From Olivibacter jilunii (GTDB taxonomy: Bacteria > Bacteroidota > Bacteroidia > Sphingobacteriales > Sphingobacteriaceae), in contig NZ_LR027861.1 in NCBI RefSeq assembly GCF_900607235.1, forward strand, positions 1 through 64,000: 64,000 bases of DNA, read 5' to 3'. Positions 1 through 10,600 of the stretch are shown here, piece by piece. The notes beneath the pieces were generated by a model. The model was not told where the DNA came from and ran no database searches. It saw only the letters and a list, made by a program, of their open reading frames with translations. Each line of letters starts with the position of its first letter. Within the stretch, counting starts at the first letter, position 1. The translations under genes and the position numbers were made by a program.

Positions 1-502
1 CCACAGCCCCACCCATAGCTGAATAACCAACTAAGGTAATAAGCGTCATGCTTGCACTGTTTATAATGGCGGGAAGGGGTTCGGGGAATAATACTTTACG
101 AACAACCTGAATAGGCTTAGCTCCCATGGCTCTTGCTGCTTCAACCAGTCCGTGCGGCACTTCCAACAAGCAGTTCTCAATCATTCTGGCAATAAAGGGC
201 GCAGCACCGATACTTAAGGGCACTAGGGCGGCCCCAACTCCGATGGATGTACCTACTACCAAACGGGTGAAAGGAATCATCCAAACGATAAGAATAATAA
301 AGGGAATCGAACGAAAGACGTTTACAACTACCGCGATAACTCTATTTAACTTTCTGTTAGCCAACATCTGTTCTTCGCGTGTCATAAACAATAAAACACC
401 CGTCGGCAAACCCAAACAGAAACCAAAAAAACCCGATACAAAGGTCATAACGATTGTTTCCCAGGTTCCTTTTAATAGCATCAGCAGCATTGCGTCAGAC
501 AT
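1..502 (-). CDS. metI: Methionine ABC transporter permease (MetI), C-terminus outside window
   Basis: Inner-membrane permease of the D/L-methionine ABC importer, partner of the MetN ATPase encoded just upstream. The minus strand reads an open frame from the ATG at 502-500 to the window edge, about 167 residues of the roughly 217 usual for MetI. Visible features are several hydrophobic segments and the EAA loop ([13 protein letters not shown]) that contacts the ATPase. The start overlaps the metN stop in the 8-base sequence ATGTCTGA, which implies translational coupling. A substrate-binding lipoprotein gene (metQ) would be expected further left, outside the window. The family assignment is firm; methionine specificity rests on the MetN NIL domain next door. 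Confidence 0.93.
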   Translation of the reverse strand, partial: MSDAMLLMLLKGTWETIVMTFVSGFFGFCLGLPTGVLLFMTREEQMLANRKLNRVIAVVVNVFRSIPFIILIVWMIPFTRLVVGTSIGVGAALVPLSIGAAPFIARMIENCLLEVPHGLVEAARAMGAKPIQVVRKVLFPEPLPAIINSASMTLITLVGYSAMGGAV

Positions 503-1529
503 AACCTATGACCTCCACCTCTAATTTTTTGTCTTTAAAATAATTAATCACATTTGTTATCGCATCGATACTACCACTGATTTTCAATAACATAACACCG
601 ACTTGCATATCTCCTAGCGTATCCATTTTCGCATTCAATACTTCATAATCAATGCCAAATAACTTGACAATGGAAGAAAGCAAAGGCTGATCAGTGCTAG
701 CTCCATTAAAACGCACTTTTAACAATAAATCCTTGCCGTTATCTTCAGAAACCTGTACTAAACGATTCAGATACTCGTGTGCGATATCTACGTGAAGGGA
801 AGAATTTATAAATTGCTGCGTTAAATCAGTCTTTGCATTTGAAAATATTTCTCGTACACTGCCCCGCTCTATTACTCTCCCTTCCGATAAAACAGCAACA
901 TCATCACAAATTGCCTTCACTACATCCATTTCATGGGTGATTAGGACAATCGTTATATTTAATCGTTTATTGATATCTTTTAACAAGTTTAAAATGGATC
1001 GAGTTGTCGCCGGATCGAGCGCACTGGTTGCTTCATCGCAAAGCAAAACAGCAGGATCGCTCGCTAATGCTCTGGCTATGGCTACACGCTGTTTTTGCCC
1101 ACCCGATAAGCTAGCGGGATATTCGTCACTTTTACTCTCCAAACCAACTAAATCCAACAGTTCTTTAACTTTTAATTGAATATGTTCTTTTGATGTGCCA
1201 ATTAACTCAAGGGGAAAAGCGATATTTTCGAAAACTGTTCGCGAGGACAATAAATTAAAATGCTGAAATATCATACCGATCTTTCGTCTGACATCGATGA
1301 GTTTACCTGGTGACAATGTCATAAGATCCACATCATTAATCAGCACTTGACCTTGGGTAGGTCTTTCAAGTAAATTAATACATCTTATGAGCGTGCTTTT
1401 CCCAGCACCCGATGAACCAATAATTCCATATATACGACCTTCCGGAATTTTCAAGTTGACCTCGGTAAGCGCCTTAATATCGATGTTTTTCTTCCGAAAA
1501 ACTTTGCTTATATCCTTTAGTTCAATCAT
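495..1529 (-). CDS. metN: Methionine ABC transporter ATP-binding protein (MetN)
   Basis: ATPase subunit of the methionine importer, 344 residues, cytosolic. It has a Walker A motif GSSGAGKST near residues 38-46, a Q-loop in MIFQHF, the signature LSGGQKQR near residue 141, Walker [12 protein letters not shown], and a switch histidine in LITHEMD. The last 80 or so residues fit the NIL (ACT-like) domain that in E. coli MetN binds methionine and inhibits transport, which distinguishes MetN from other polar amino acid ATPases. It is first in the metN-metI operon, with a good Bacteroidota promoter 86 bases upstream. No recognisable SAM riboswitch was found in the leader. Confidence 0.95.
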   Translation of the reverse strand: MIELKDISKVFRKKNIDIKALTEVNLKIPEGRIYGIIGSSGAGKSTLIRCINLLERPTQGQVLINDVDLMTLSPGKLIDVRRKIGMIFQHFNLLSSRTVFENIAFPLELIGTSKEHIQLKVKELLDLVGLESKSDEYPASLSGGQKQRVAIARALASDPAVLLCDEATSALDPATTRSILNLLKDINKRLNITIVLITHEMDVVKAICDDVAVLSEGRVIERGSVREIFSNAKTDLTQQFINSSLHVDIAHEYLNRLVQVSEDNGKDLLLKVRFNGASTDQPLLSSIVKLFGIDYEVLNAKMDTLGDMQVGVMLLKISGSIDAITNVINYFKDKKLEVEVIGYV

Positions 1530-1614
1530 ATATTTACCGTCCGTAAAGCCGACGATGTCCTGATGTATTATTGATATATCAAAACCAAATTACAGCCTCA
1601 ACAAGAATAGAGAG

Positions 1615-1646
1615 GCAAAGGTAGAATAAAAGTTAAAAATCTACAA
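1615..1646 (-). promoter_or_regulatory. Promoter of metNI, Bacteroidota consensus
   Basis: On the minus strand TTG (1646-1644) is followed after 20 bases by TACCTTTG (1623-1616), a full match to the Bacteroidota housekeeping consensus TTG-N19-21-TAnnTTTG. The predicted leader to the metN ATG is about 80 bases. Confidence 0.7.
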
Positions 1647-1666
1647 CTCTAATAGACTATTAAGGT

Positions 1667-4105
1667 TTATTCGGTTGTATCCTTATTACATACATAATGA
1701 TAAAAAACACCTGATATCTCAGCCAGGTATTGTTGCGCCAACTTTTCATCGACTCCCATAGAAAGTAATATGAGTACATATTTCCTTCCGTCCGGTAAAA
1801 AAACGATACCTGAATCATGGCACACCTTGTTGATTGAGCCGGTTTTATTAGCCACTTTGACGTCCGCTGGCAACTCTGCAGGGATTATGCCTCGAAAATG
1901 CTGCTTCATCAGTATATCGAGCATTTGTTCGCTCGATCTGCTGTTAATCATTTCGCCTCTTGCCAGTTGTACGAACAAGAGTGATAGATCATAGGCGCTT
2001 ACCATATTGTTCATTCCATGTGCAAAGGCTTTACTATCTTCCACACCTCGAAGAATTTTCATTTCCTTCGCTCCTAAACGTTCCATTGTCTTCATCACAT
2101 TCTTTGCCCCCACTAGATCTATTACAATGTTAGTCGCAAGGTTACTACTCTGTGTTATCATTCGCAAAAGCAAATCGGCAAGCGCCGCCTTCTTTCCTAT
2201 TAATGAATAAAGTCCTTGTTCACTGTCGTCCCGTGCGTCAATTGCATAACTACTACCATCATAAATGCTTTTGAATTCGTTATAAACTTCAACAGAGTCC
2301 GACAGCGCTAACTTACCGCGTTCTATTTGCCTAAATGTCTCCGCCAATACAGGTGTCTTCATTGTACTGGCAGCATGAAACAATTGGTGTTCATTATAGA
2401 AAAAGGTATCGTTATCCGATAAATCTTTAAATGCTATCGCGAAAGTTCCGGGATTTCCTTTTTGAAGAACTTTCTCTATTTTTCTCTTTAACATTAAGGT
2501 ATCATTTATGGCGTTTTTATCAGGTTTGAGAATTACCGACTCCCAGTCGTTATCTGCATCAGTAAAGGTCGATATGAAGTTCGCCTCACGGATTGATTTG
2601 TCGGGATTCAAAGAAAAGGATAACATGGGCGCTGAACTTCGATCCCGGTTGTCAAAAGCTAGATTAAAGATATCTCCATGAAAGTGCCATAACGATGCAT
2701 TTAATTGCGGTGAATTTAAGAATCGTATTTTTAACGAATCATGTTCGGCTTTAATACGAACCTTTCCCAATAACTTATTGGTATATACACCGGTATAGGC
2801 TTCTAAAGGTAAACTTAACTTTAACGTGGAGTCGGGACGCAGCTGTTTCTCTATAGAATCTTGTTTAATGCTCGCGTTATCTGCTTCTTTTTTATAGCCG
2901 GCGATCCAATCAAAGGACTGTGTTTGTAAATAATAATCTAGCAAGTGATTAATGATGGACCAATAGGCTCCCGACGATAATTGATTAGTCAATACAACAA
3001 TGCCCAAACGTTTCTGTGGTACCATTGCGATTTGTGAAACAAAACCCGTCAAAAGTCCACCATGCCCGATTACCTCATACCCTCTATAGTCGTATTTTCT
3101 GAAACCTAAAGCGTATCCATAGAAATTTTTCTGTGCAGGCTGAAGCCAAGCAGGCTCCTTCGATATCGGCATAGGTCTTACGATCTTCCAAAGCTCCTGC
3201 GTCGCGTTCGATGCAAACAAGCGTCCTCCGTTTAATGTTAATCCCGAGTCCAATTGCGCGGCTACCCATTTCGTCATATCAACGGCACAGGATGCTATCC
3301 CTCCCGCTGGGTTTCCTGCATCGCCAATATTCTGATCAAAAAAACTGGCAACTACCTTCAATTGGCCTTTTCGTTTCACATGTGCATAAGCAACGTTTTT
3401 TTGCTGTTTAAGCATGGAAAACCGGCTTATGCTGTGTTGCATACCTACAACATCGAAAATTCTCTTTTTAATAAAATCTTCCCAAGTTATACCCGACACC
3501 TTTTCAATCACTTCACCAGCTGCTATATAGAGAATATTATCATAGGCATATACAGACCGAAAGTCATGTTGAAGGGGTACGTCCGCCAACTTCCGTAATA
3601 ATTCTTGTCGACTAAAGGTAGAGGGTGGAAACAACAACAAATCATTGGCATATGCGGGTAATCCGCTGTGGTGCACCAATAGATCACGTATCGTTAAATG
3701 ACTTGTAACATAAGCATCATTCAGTTGAAACCAGGGCAAGTACTTGATTACTCGATCTTCCCATTTTAACTTTCCCTCCTCTACCAATAAGGCTAGAGCC
3801 GTTGCCGTAAAGGCTTTACTATTGGAAGCAATACTAAAAAGTGTTTCTTCTGTCACAGGTGCGGCTTCGCCTAACCTCCTCACACCGTAGCCTTTAGTCA
3901 GTATGATTTTTCCATCTTTTACAATACCGACGCTTAGCCCCGGCACATCAAAAGTCTTCAGCACCTGATGCACATAGTTGTCAAAGCCTTGGGGTAGAGA
4001 TAAATCCTGCGCAAGTACCAAGCTGGCCGGAAGCAAGAAACAAAGGAAACTATAAATGAATACCTGTAATCTCAGATACTGAATCTTAAAAATAAAAATT
4101 TTCAC
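1667..4105 (-). CDS. Secreted double serine hydrolase: class C beta-lactamase-like plus class A beta-lactamase-like fusion
   Basis: 812 residues with a signal peptide ending near LVLAQ (residue 33). Residues about 38-400 form an AmpC/PBP4*-type serine hydrolase: nucleophile motif S94-N-S-K97, Y188-D-N190, and HGG at 348-350. Residues about 430-530 look like the small beta domain often following such hydrolases. Residues about 540-805 form a second serine hydrolase of class A beta-lactamase type: S580-T-M-K583, S653-S-N655 and K754-T-G756, with E689 a candidate for the omega-loop glutamate. Such domains hydrolyse beta-lactams or D-amino acid peptides; which applies here cannot be told. The start is GTG (4105-4103) overlapping the TGA of the upstream S9 peptidase, so the two are coupled. 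It is the last gene of a SusC-SusD-peptidase operon. Confidence 0.88.
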   Translation of the reverse strand: MKIFIFKIQYLRLQVFIYSFLCFLLPASLVLAQDLSLPQGFDNYVHQVLKTFDVPGLSVGIVKDGKIILTKGYGVRRLGEAAPVTEETLFSIASNSKAFTATALALLVEEGKLKWEDRVIKYLPWFQLNDAYVTSHLTIRDLLVHHSGLPAYANDLLLFPPSTFSRQELLRKLADVPLQHDFRSVYAYDNILYIAAGEVIEKVSGITWEDFIKKRIFDVVGMQHSISRFSMLKQQKNVAYAHVKRKGQLKVVASFFDQNIGDAGNPAGGIASCAVDMTKWVAAQLDSGLTLNGGRLFASNATQELWKIVRPMPISKEPAWLQPAQKNFYGYALGFRKYDYRGYEVIGHGGLLTGFVSQIAMVPQKRLGIVVLTNQLSSGAYWSIINHLLDYYLQTQSFDWIAGYKKEADNASIKQDSIEKQLRPDSTLKLSLPLEAYTGVYTNKLLGKVRIKAEHDSLKIRFLNSPQLNASLWHFHGDIFNLAFDNRDRSSAPMLSFSLNPDKSIREANFISTFTDADNDWESVILKPDKNAINDTLMLKRKIEKVLQKGNPGTFAIAFKDLSDNDTFFYNEHQLFHAASTMKTPVLAETFRQIERGKLALSDSVEVYNEFKSIYDGSSYAIDARDDSEQGLYSLIGKKAALADLLLRMITQSSNLATNIVIDLVGAKNVMKTMERLGAKEMKILRGVEDSKAFAHGMNNMVSAYDLSLLFVQLARGEMINSRSSEQMLDILMKQHFRGIIPAELPADVKVANKTGSINKVCHDSGIVFLPDGRKYVLILLSMGVDEKLAQQYLAEISGVFYHYVCNKDTTE

Positions 4106-6207
4106 TTCTCTGTTTTTATTAACGTTTTTTCAAAAAAATCAGCGACTGCGCGGTCAACCTTTAATTGGTTATGATAGCGCATCCAATGATGTGTCTCGTC
4201 AGGAATCATAATCGTTTCCAAGTGAATCGATTTCCTCTTTAAACGCTCAATTAAATCAATACTTTGGTGAAAGTCGACATTGCCATCGTCATCACCGTGT
4301 ATAATTAATGTAGGCGATTTCCAATGATCAACCCACGAAACGGGTGATGACTCCTTAGTTAACTGCATAGCTAGATCCAAGTCAGGCGCCGGTTCAGTCG
4401 CACGGAGGTTAATCCGTTCCATGTAATTATGTACACCATGAATATCGACACCTGCCGCAAAAAGGTCTGCATTTTTGCCGAGGGCCAAGGCAGTAAGGTA
4501 TCCACCATAAGAACCTCCATAGACGCCTATGCGTTGTGCATCTACATCTTTGCGCTTTGCAAGCCATTCACCGGCCGATTGGATGTCTTGATATTCCGAT
4601 GCGCCAAATCGTCCTGCATTAGCCGGTTTGTGAAACTCGAAACCATAACCGATACCCAGACGGTAATTAACTGCCAATACAACGAAACCCTTGCTCACCA
4701 AGTATTGATTCAAGGCATAAGTGTTGGCATAATAATCACCATAGTGCCATCCTGCTAGCATTTGTCGTTGCGGACCGCCGTGAATGAACAGGATGGCCGG
4801 ATGCCGTTTAACTTTATTCTTAGGCTCAAACAGTTGCCCGTATACGGTTTTTCCATCTATCGATTTCCAACTTACCGACTTTGGCTTTATTAAGGAAGCA
4901 TCACGAAGTGATTGGGGGATTAACTTTTCTCCAATGAGCTTTACGGAGGCATTGACTTGAAATGGCATCACTGCCGGTGTCGGAGCTAGTTGTTCGGTTG
5001 ATTTAACAAATACTACGTGCCCGCCATCTCCCGTAAGCTGTGGAAAAGCCTCAATCCCTGTTCCTTTTGTTAACGCTTCCATTTGACTGTGACTAACGGA
5101 CACTCGATACAGGTGACGTCGGTCGATATCATCGTTATTTTCACCTGTATTAGCACTGAATAGCAGCCACTTTCTATCAGCACTTAAATGTACGTGCTCC
5201 ACCATAAAGTTCCCTGGTGTAAGCAATGAGGCTTCGCCACCTGCTGATGAAATGCTATATAAATGTGGCCAGCCGTCATGATAAGATAAAAACACAATAC
5301 GTTCTTTATCCGCCCAATGCAAATTAAAACCTCCATCTGTAGTTGGAACTGAACCACTTAGGCTATGGGGAGAAGACCATATTTTCGTACTGCGACCATC
5401 ATCCAAATCGCAGCGCCAAATCGTCCAAGGCCTCGCTTTTTGTACCGTTAACGAGTCTGAGGCACCACCAATGGCTGCTGTCCTTACGAAAACAACCGCA
5501 GTGCCATCAGGCGCCCATCGAGGGGATAAATCCCGACTAAAATCCGGTGCTAACCATTGAATGGGTGTTTTTATATCATGAAATACGCCAATGAGTGAAT
5601 GATCATCCCGATCGGAGACAAAAACAACTTTAGAACCATCCGGCGAAAATTGGGCCCCGCCATTTTTACCACGAGCAAAGAATAAAGGCTTCGCTTCTTG
5701 CCCACCATTAATGGGAACCGTCCAAAGCTGTCCATCTTGCTCAAATAAAACCTCCTTGCTATCCGGTGCAATGATGGGATAATCTCCTTCTCCTAAACAT
5801 ATTGGATCTCCGCCTTCAAAGGGTATGCTCCAAACTTCTACTTTTGGCTTAATAGGGAGAGATGAAGGATTTCTTGGCTCACTCTCGTCAAAGGCACCAT
5901 GATCACCGCCTTTTACATAAACTACCCATCTCCCATCGTTCGAAATTTTAAGACCACTCAGTTCTTGCCCATCGTCTGCTAAGAAGTTGGTTAACCGACG
6001 CAATTCAAAAGTTGGTCCTTCAGCAACCCATATGTTTCGCTTCCCTTGCTCATTGATTGCCAATCCTATTTTACTTCCCGTACCACCCGTTACTAAGGAA
6101 GAAGGAAAGGGATAGGATGTAAGTGTTTCTAAACTCAATTCCTGCGACTTACAAAAGAAGCAACCAATAACAAAAAGACAACCAAGAATATTCTTTTTAA
6201 GGTGCAT
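4102..6207 (-). CDS. S9 family (prolyl oligopeptidase/DPP IV-like) serine peptidase, exported
   Basis: 701 residues. The N-terminus is hydrophobic with Cys at 16 and 19, so it may be a lipoprotein or a cleaved exported protein. Residues about 40-410 contain TolB/WD-like beta-propeller blades (repeats of SPDG/APDG followed by hydrophobic strands). Residues about 440-700 are the alpha/beta hydrolase domain with nucleophile S566 in GGSYGG, acid D641 in HGDDDGNV and His 673 in DETHHW. The family cleaves short peptides in the periplasm, often after proline or alanine. It lies 31 bases after the SusD stop and overlaps the next gene by 4 bases (GTGA), so it sits inside the SusCD operon and points to a peptide substrate. 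Confidence 0.93.
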   Translation of the reverse strand: MHLKKNILGCLFVIGCFFCKSQELSLETLTSYPFPSSLVTGGTGSKIGLAINEQGKRNIWVAEGPTFELRRLTNFLADDGQELSGLKISNDGRWVVYVKGGDHGAFDESEPRNPSSLPIKPKVEVWSIPFEGGDPICLGEGDYPIIAPDSKEVLFEQDGQLWTVPINGGQEAKPLFFARGKNGGAQFSPDGSKVVFVSDRDDHSLIGVFHDIKTPIQWLAPDFSRDLSPRWAPDGTAVVFVRTAAIGGASDSLTVQKARPWTIWRCDLDDGRSTKIWSSPHSLSGSVPTTDGGFNLHWADKERIVFLSYHDGWPHLYSISSAGGEASLLTPGNFMVEHVHLSADRKWLLFSANTGENNDDIDRRHLYRVSVSHSQMEALTKGTGIEAFPQLTGDGGHVVFVKSTEQLAPTPAVMPFQVNASVKLIGEKLIPQSLRDASLIKPKSVSWKSIDGKTVYGQLFEPKNKVKRHPAILFIHGGPQRQMLAGWHYGDYYANTYALNQYLVSKGFVVLAVNYRLGIGYGFEFHKPANAGRFGASEYQDIQSAGEWLAKRKDVDAQRIGVYGGSYGGYLTALALGKNADLFAAGVDIHGVHNYMERINLRATEPAPDLDLAMQLTKESSPVSWVDHWKSPTLIIHGDDDGNVDFHQSIDLIERLKRKSIHLETIMIPDETHHWMRYHNQLKVDRAVADFFEKTLIKTEK

Positions 6208-6238
6208 ATTTTATTGTTCTAAAACTAAGCGATAGCTA

Positions 6239-7651
6239 TTAAGGTTGATCCCACCAAAGTGGGGTATCTAAGGGCTCATCTGCCGGCACATTACTACTAT
6301 TTCGGCCACGTTCATCAGCGGGATAAGCAACTCGTCTAATAAAATTATTTAGATAAGCGTTCAATGGCAACCTAAAATCTTTATATTGATAGTCATTTCT
6401 TCGCATATCATTCCAAGCTTCGGGATTCAAATAGGTAACAACGTATTTTTCTTTGAAGATCAGTTCCAAACTTAGGTTAGCTGCTCCAACTGCTACCGTT
6501 CTATTTTGCAGGTACGCATCCCTATCAGAAACAGCCACGCCCAGTTTGTCCATATGGGCTTGGATGCCTGCTAAATAAGCCTCGTAAGCACGATTATTGT
6601 TTCCAACACGTAATGCAGCCTCTGCTTCAACAAATTTAAGTTCTGCGTAAGTCATAATAACCAACGGAGCTGCTTCTGCGGTAAGAGGTGAATTGGTACT
6701 GATATAACATTCATCGTGGACTGTATTCGGACCTCCAACATTGCCCTGACCATTGCGAGTTCCAACGTAGTTGCCATTAATAGTCTTATCAGTAATTTTA
6801 GCGATGCGCGGATCTTCGAAACCATAGGTAGCCCCATTCAGATGATTAACAAAATTATCTGATAACCAACCACCTAATAGATTATTAGCATTATTTCTAG
6901 CAATCTGCGCCCATGGATTTATACCTAGAAAAGTATTCATGCTAGACTCGTCATCCGTTGATTGATAAGAGCTATCCAATGCGGCGAGAACAGCCGTTGG
7001 ATCATAGCTCGACTTTTTGGACAGCTTATTCAGCAAGCGTGCTCTCAATCCGTAGGCAGTTTTAATCCATGCGCTTACATCTCCGTGGTGCATTAAATCC
7101 GAGGTTTCATCCAATTCGCTTGTAACGCCGGTTTTTCGTAGGTCTGCTATTCCTCGGTCAATCAGTTGAAGGGACTCGCTGTACAGTGCATCCTCACTGT
7201 CATAAGCCGGCGTTAATATATCATTAGCATAAAAGGCTTGTGAGAAAGGGGCTCTTCCCCAAACATCGGCTACCAAACCTAGCTGATAAGCCATCAATAT
7301 TCTACCTGCTCCTGCATGGTGAAACGCATCTGTTGAATCGGCCTTTTGGATCATATCATATAGATCGGCCATTGCGTAATAAACGTCATTCCATTCTTCT
7401 GAATCATCCGTTACTTGATAGGTGTCAGCTGCCCCACTAGCTGAGGGATTTGCCAGATATTGCGTATAATAGCTTGTAATCAGACCAAACTGTTGCATAT
7501 TCAACGCTGCTTTTTGCGTCGCTGTTGTCAACATGGCATTGATTGGTGGATCTTGCACCAAATTGGGATTTTCGTTCAGATCAAAATAATCCTTGCAACT
7601 TGAACATAAAATAATTCCCAGTAGCGCTATATATATAAATTTTGCCTTCAT
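6239..7651 (-). CDS. SusD/RagB-like substrate-binding outer-membrane lipoprotein
   Basis: Surface lipoprotein that caps the SusC channel and binds substrate, 470 residues. I use the ATG at 7651-7649 rather than one 24 bases upstream: it gives a compact lipoprotein signal (KAKFIYIALL, then lipobox LCSSC) and a 10-base gap to the SusC stop, whereas the longer form would overlap SusC. After the Cys come the family's typical FDLNENPN segment, TPR-like helices, and the YAELKFVEAEAALR segment characteristic of the SusD_like/RagB group. The link to peptidases downstream suggests peptides rather than glycans, as for RagB; that is inference. Confidence 0.93.
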   Translation of the reverse strand: MKAKFIYIALLGIILCSSCKDYFDLNENPNLVQDPPINAMLTTATQKAALNMQQFGLITSYYTQYLANPSASGAADTYQVTDDSEEWNDVYYAMADLYDMIQKADSTDAFHHAGAGRILMAYQLGLVADVWGRAPFSQAFYANDILTPAYDSEDALYSESLQLIDRGIADLRKTGVTSELDETSDLMHHGDVSAWIKTAYGLRARLLNKLSKKSSYDPTAVLAALDSSYQSTDDESSMNTFLGINPWAQIARNNANNLLGGWLSDNFVNHLNGATYGFEDPRIAKITDKTINGNYVGTRNGQGNVGGPNTVHDECYISTNSPLTAEAAPLVIMTYAELKFVEAEAALRVGNNNRAYEAYLAGIQAHMDKLGVAVSDRDAYLQNRTVAVGAANLSLELIFKEKYVVTYLNPEAWNDMRRNDYQYKDFRLPLNAYLNNFIRRVAYPADERGRNSSNVPADEPLDTPLWWDQP

Positions 7652-7661
7652 AATCGTATGT

Positions 7662-10600
7662 TTAAAAACCAACATTTAAAGTAAACAAAAAGCTTCTAAC
7701 GGATGGATAAGTCATTCCCGCAAAAGCATCCACATTAGAACCGCTATTTGTTGTTGTGCTCTCCGGGTCGAAACCCGAGTAATCTGTCCATAAAGCCAAG
7801 TTGTTTCCGGTGACCGACAACTGAACGCTTTTTACAAAACTATTTTGCAACCACTTTTGTGGAAATCGATATCCTAACGAAACCGAACGAAGGCGTACCC
7901 ATGAAGCGTCTTCTACAAAGTTCTCGGATACACCGCGGTGGATGATTCTATAATAGCCATCGCCATAATTAAGTCCCGTGGCAGGGTCAACACCCTGACC
8001 GAGCCATACCTCCTTTGTATTTGGTGTGCCGTCTGCCAATACACCCTCAAAAACCATATGGTCATTTCTATTTTCCGTGTACTTGGCCATGCCAAAGGCT
8101 GAGTAAAAATTCGCTAATTGATTATATCGCTCCTGACCCACTCGGGCGTCAATAAGAAAGGATAAAGACAGATCTTTATAATTAAAGGTATTGCTCCATC
8201 CTCCTAACCAATCCGGCTGCACATTTCCTAACTTCTTCTTATTAGCAACCGCATCCAGTATTGGAAAACCGTTATCCCCTATTAAAAGTGGTCTGTTCGG
8301 ATCAATTTCATCCGATTGATCCAAACCTTGCGCTATTTCGTCCGGTGTATAATAACGTCTTAATACCCGACCATATAAGTCGCCATAGGCTTCTCCGGGG
8401 ATCAGCCACATGTATACGTTGGAACTCAAATAACCAAATTCATTTCCCGCCTCTATTTGCGTTAAATCTTCCCGAAGCGATAAAACTTTATTTCTGTTCA
8501 TTGAAAAATTCAAGCGCGTATCCCAACTGAAATCATCGAACTGAACAGGTCTTGCATTAACAGAGAGCTCTATCCCCTGATTGCGCATACTGCCCGCATT
8601 AACCGCGGCGTTCACATAACCGATACTTGAAGATACCGGAATCTTAATAATTTGATCTTTGCTTACAGAATGATAATAATTAAAATCGAAACTTAATCTG
8701 TTTTGTAAGAAAGCCATGCTTAAACCGGTTTCCCAGGTGTCTGTAAATTCCGGCTTCAACAGTGGGTCACCTAATAAGTTTGGTCGCGTAAACCCACTAT
8801 ACCCTGTGGGGAGACCGCGGTAGATTGCTAAGCCACGACTGGTTGAATATGGGTCAGCGTCCTTACCGATCCTAGCATAGGAGAAACGGAACTTGGCATT
8901 ATCAATGCCGTCAGGCAATTTCAGATGATCAGAGAACACATAACTAAGTGTGGCAGATGGATAAAAGAAGGAGTTCCGTGGATTTACCAAGGAGGAAGTG
9001 ATATCATTTCTACCGGTTAGTGTTAAATATAGATAGTTTTTATAGTTAAAGGAAAGTTCACCAAAAATACCCATGAGCCTGTATTTCTCTTCATAAGTGT
9101 CAGCCTGAATTGTTTTGGCGTTTGGTAATGAAAACCAATCATATACACTTAAATTAGATCCCTCTGTATTTTCCCGCCTGATATAACGATCGTATAAATC
9201 GTGTCCCAACCGTAAAGTCGCACCGAAATCATCTGAAAACTGGTGATCAGCGCTTGCAATGAAAGTGCTATTGATGGAACGGAAGTTTTGATTATAAACC
9301 CGCATGAAACCTAGCCCGGGATTCGCATCGGTTCCGTTTTCTTCCACCAATCGCTCACCTACCAAATCTCTAAACCCTAGGGCCGTGCCCAAACGATTAT
9401 CACGATAAGTATCTATTCCGGCCCGATAAGAAAGGTTTAACCACTCAATTGGTTTATAGGAGAAGTTGACATTTCCTATAAATCGTAAAACGTCATCTTT
9501 AAAACGATTGGTTTCGGCTACGTATCGAGGGTTGGTCGTTGTTCCGTAAGAACGCATCGTGCCATTGTCTTCTAAATAGTCATTCACGTCATGACGGGGC
9601 GACCAATAAATTAATTGCTCAATGTACCTACCGGCATTACCCCGATAACCACCCGAATTATTAACACTCATGTTGACACCGCCATTGAACTTTTCGCTTA
9701 ATTTAAAGGTCGTATTCAATCGGGCCTGGTAATTCTTGAAATCTGTCGCCGGTAATACCCCTTCTTGATTTAGCTGGGACAAGGAAGATAGGAAAGTAAT
9801 CTTTTCTGAGCCACCCGACAATGTCAACGTATTTTTAAACTGAGAACCTGTCCTAAACGCATCTTTAACATGGTCATATAACTGGGCAGGATGCGTTGGA
9901 TCAATAGCGCGTGCGTCGGCTACCGTTGGTCCCCAAGACGGCCAGAAAGACGCTGGATCATACTCTCCTTGCCACCCCTGCGTATAGGTGTTTTGCAACT
10001 CGGGGAAACGCGCAACGTTTTCAAAACCGGCTGTTCCTTGATAGTCAATTTTCAAACTACCGGACTTACCTGACTTCGTGGTAATAACGACCACGCCATT
10101 GGCACCCCGTAAACCATATAAAGCGGTAGCGGCGCCTCCTCGTAAGATATTAATGGTTTCTATATCATCGGGATTGACGTCAACCGCTCTATTGCTCAAT
10201 CCTCTACCTTCTGCTCCTTCGCCTTGAACGGATGTACTGTTATCCATTAATACGCCATCGATCACAAATAAGGGCTGATTATCCCGTGCAGGATCCAATG
10301 AGTTGATACCCCGTATCTGGATCCTTGCTCCCTGCCCGGGTGCTCCACCGGTACTACTGATGGTAACTCCCGCAACCTTACCTTGTAAAGCATTTACCAT
10401 ATTAGGTTGCTTATTATAGTTGAGCTCTTCAGCTGTCACTTTTTGCGCAGTATATCCTAACGAACGCTCATCTCTTCGAATACCTAAAGCAGTCACCACC
10501 ACTTCGTCTAATCCGGAGGCGATGGGTTTTAAACGGGCATCAACACGTGTTTCAGCGCCGACAGTAAGTTCTAATGGTTCCATGCCTATGTAAGAAAACA

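Noticed and set aside
1530-1614. SAM-type riboswitch in the metN leader
   Set aside because: Conserved cores of the SAM riboswitch classes could not be found by eye; a covariance-model search would settle it.
6239-7675. SusD start at 7675
   Set aside because: It would overlap the SusC stop region by 14 bases and place eight extra residues before the lipoprotein signal; the ATG at 7651 is better.
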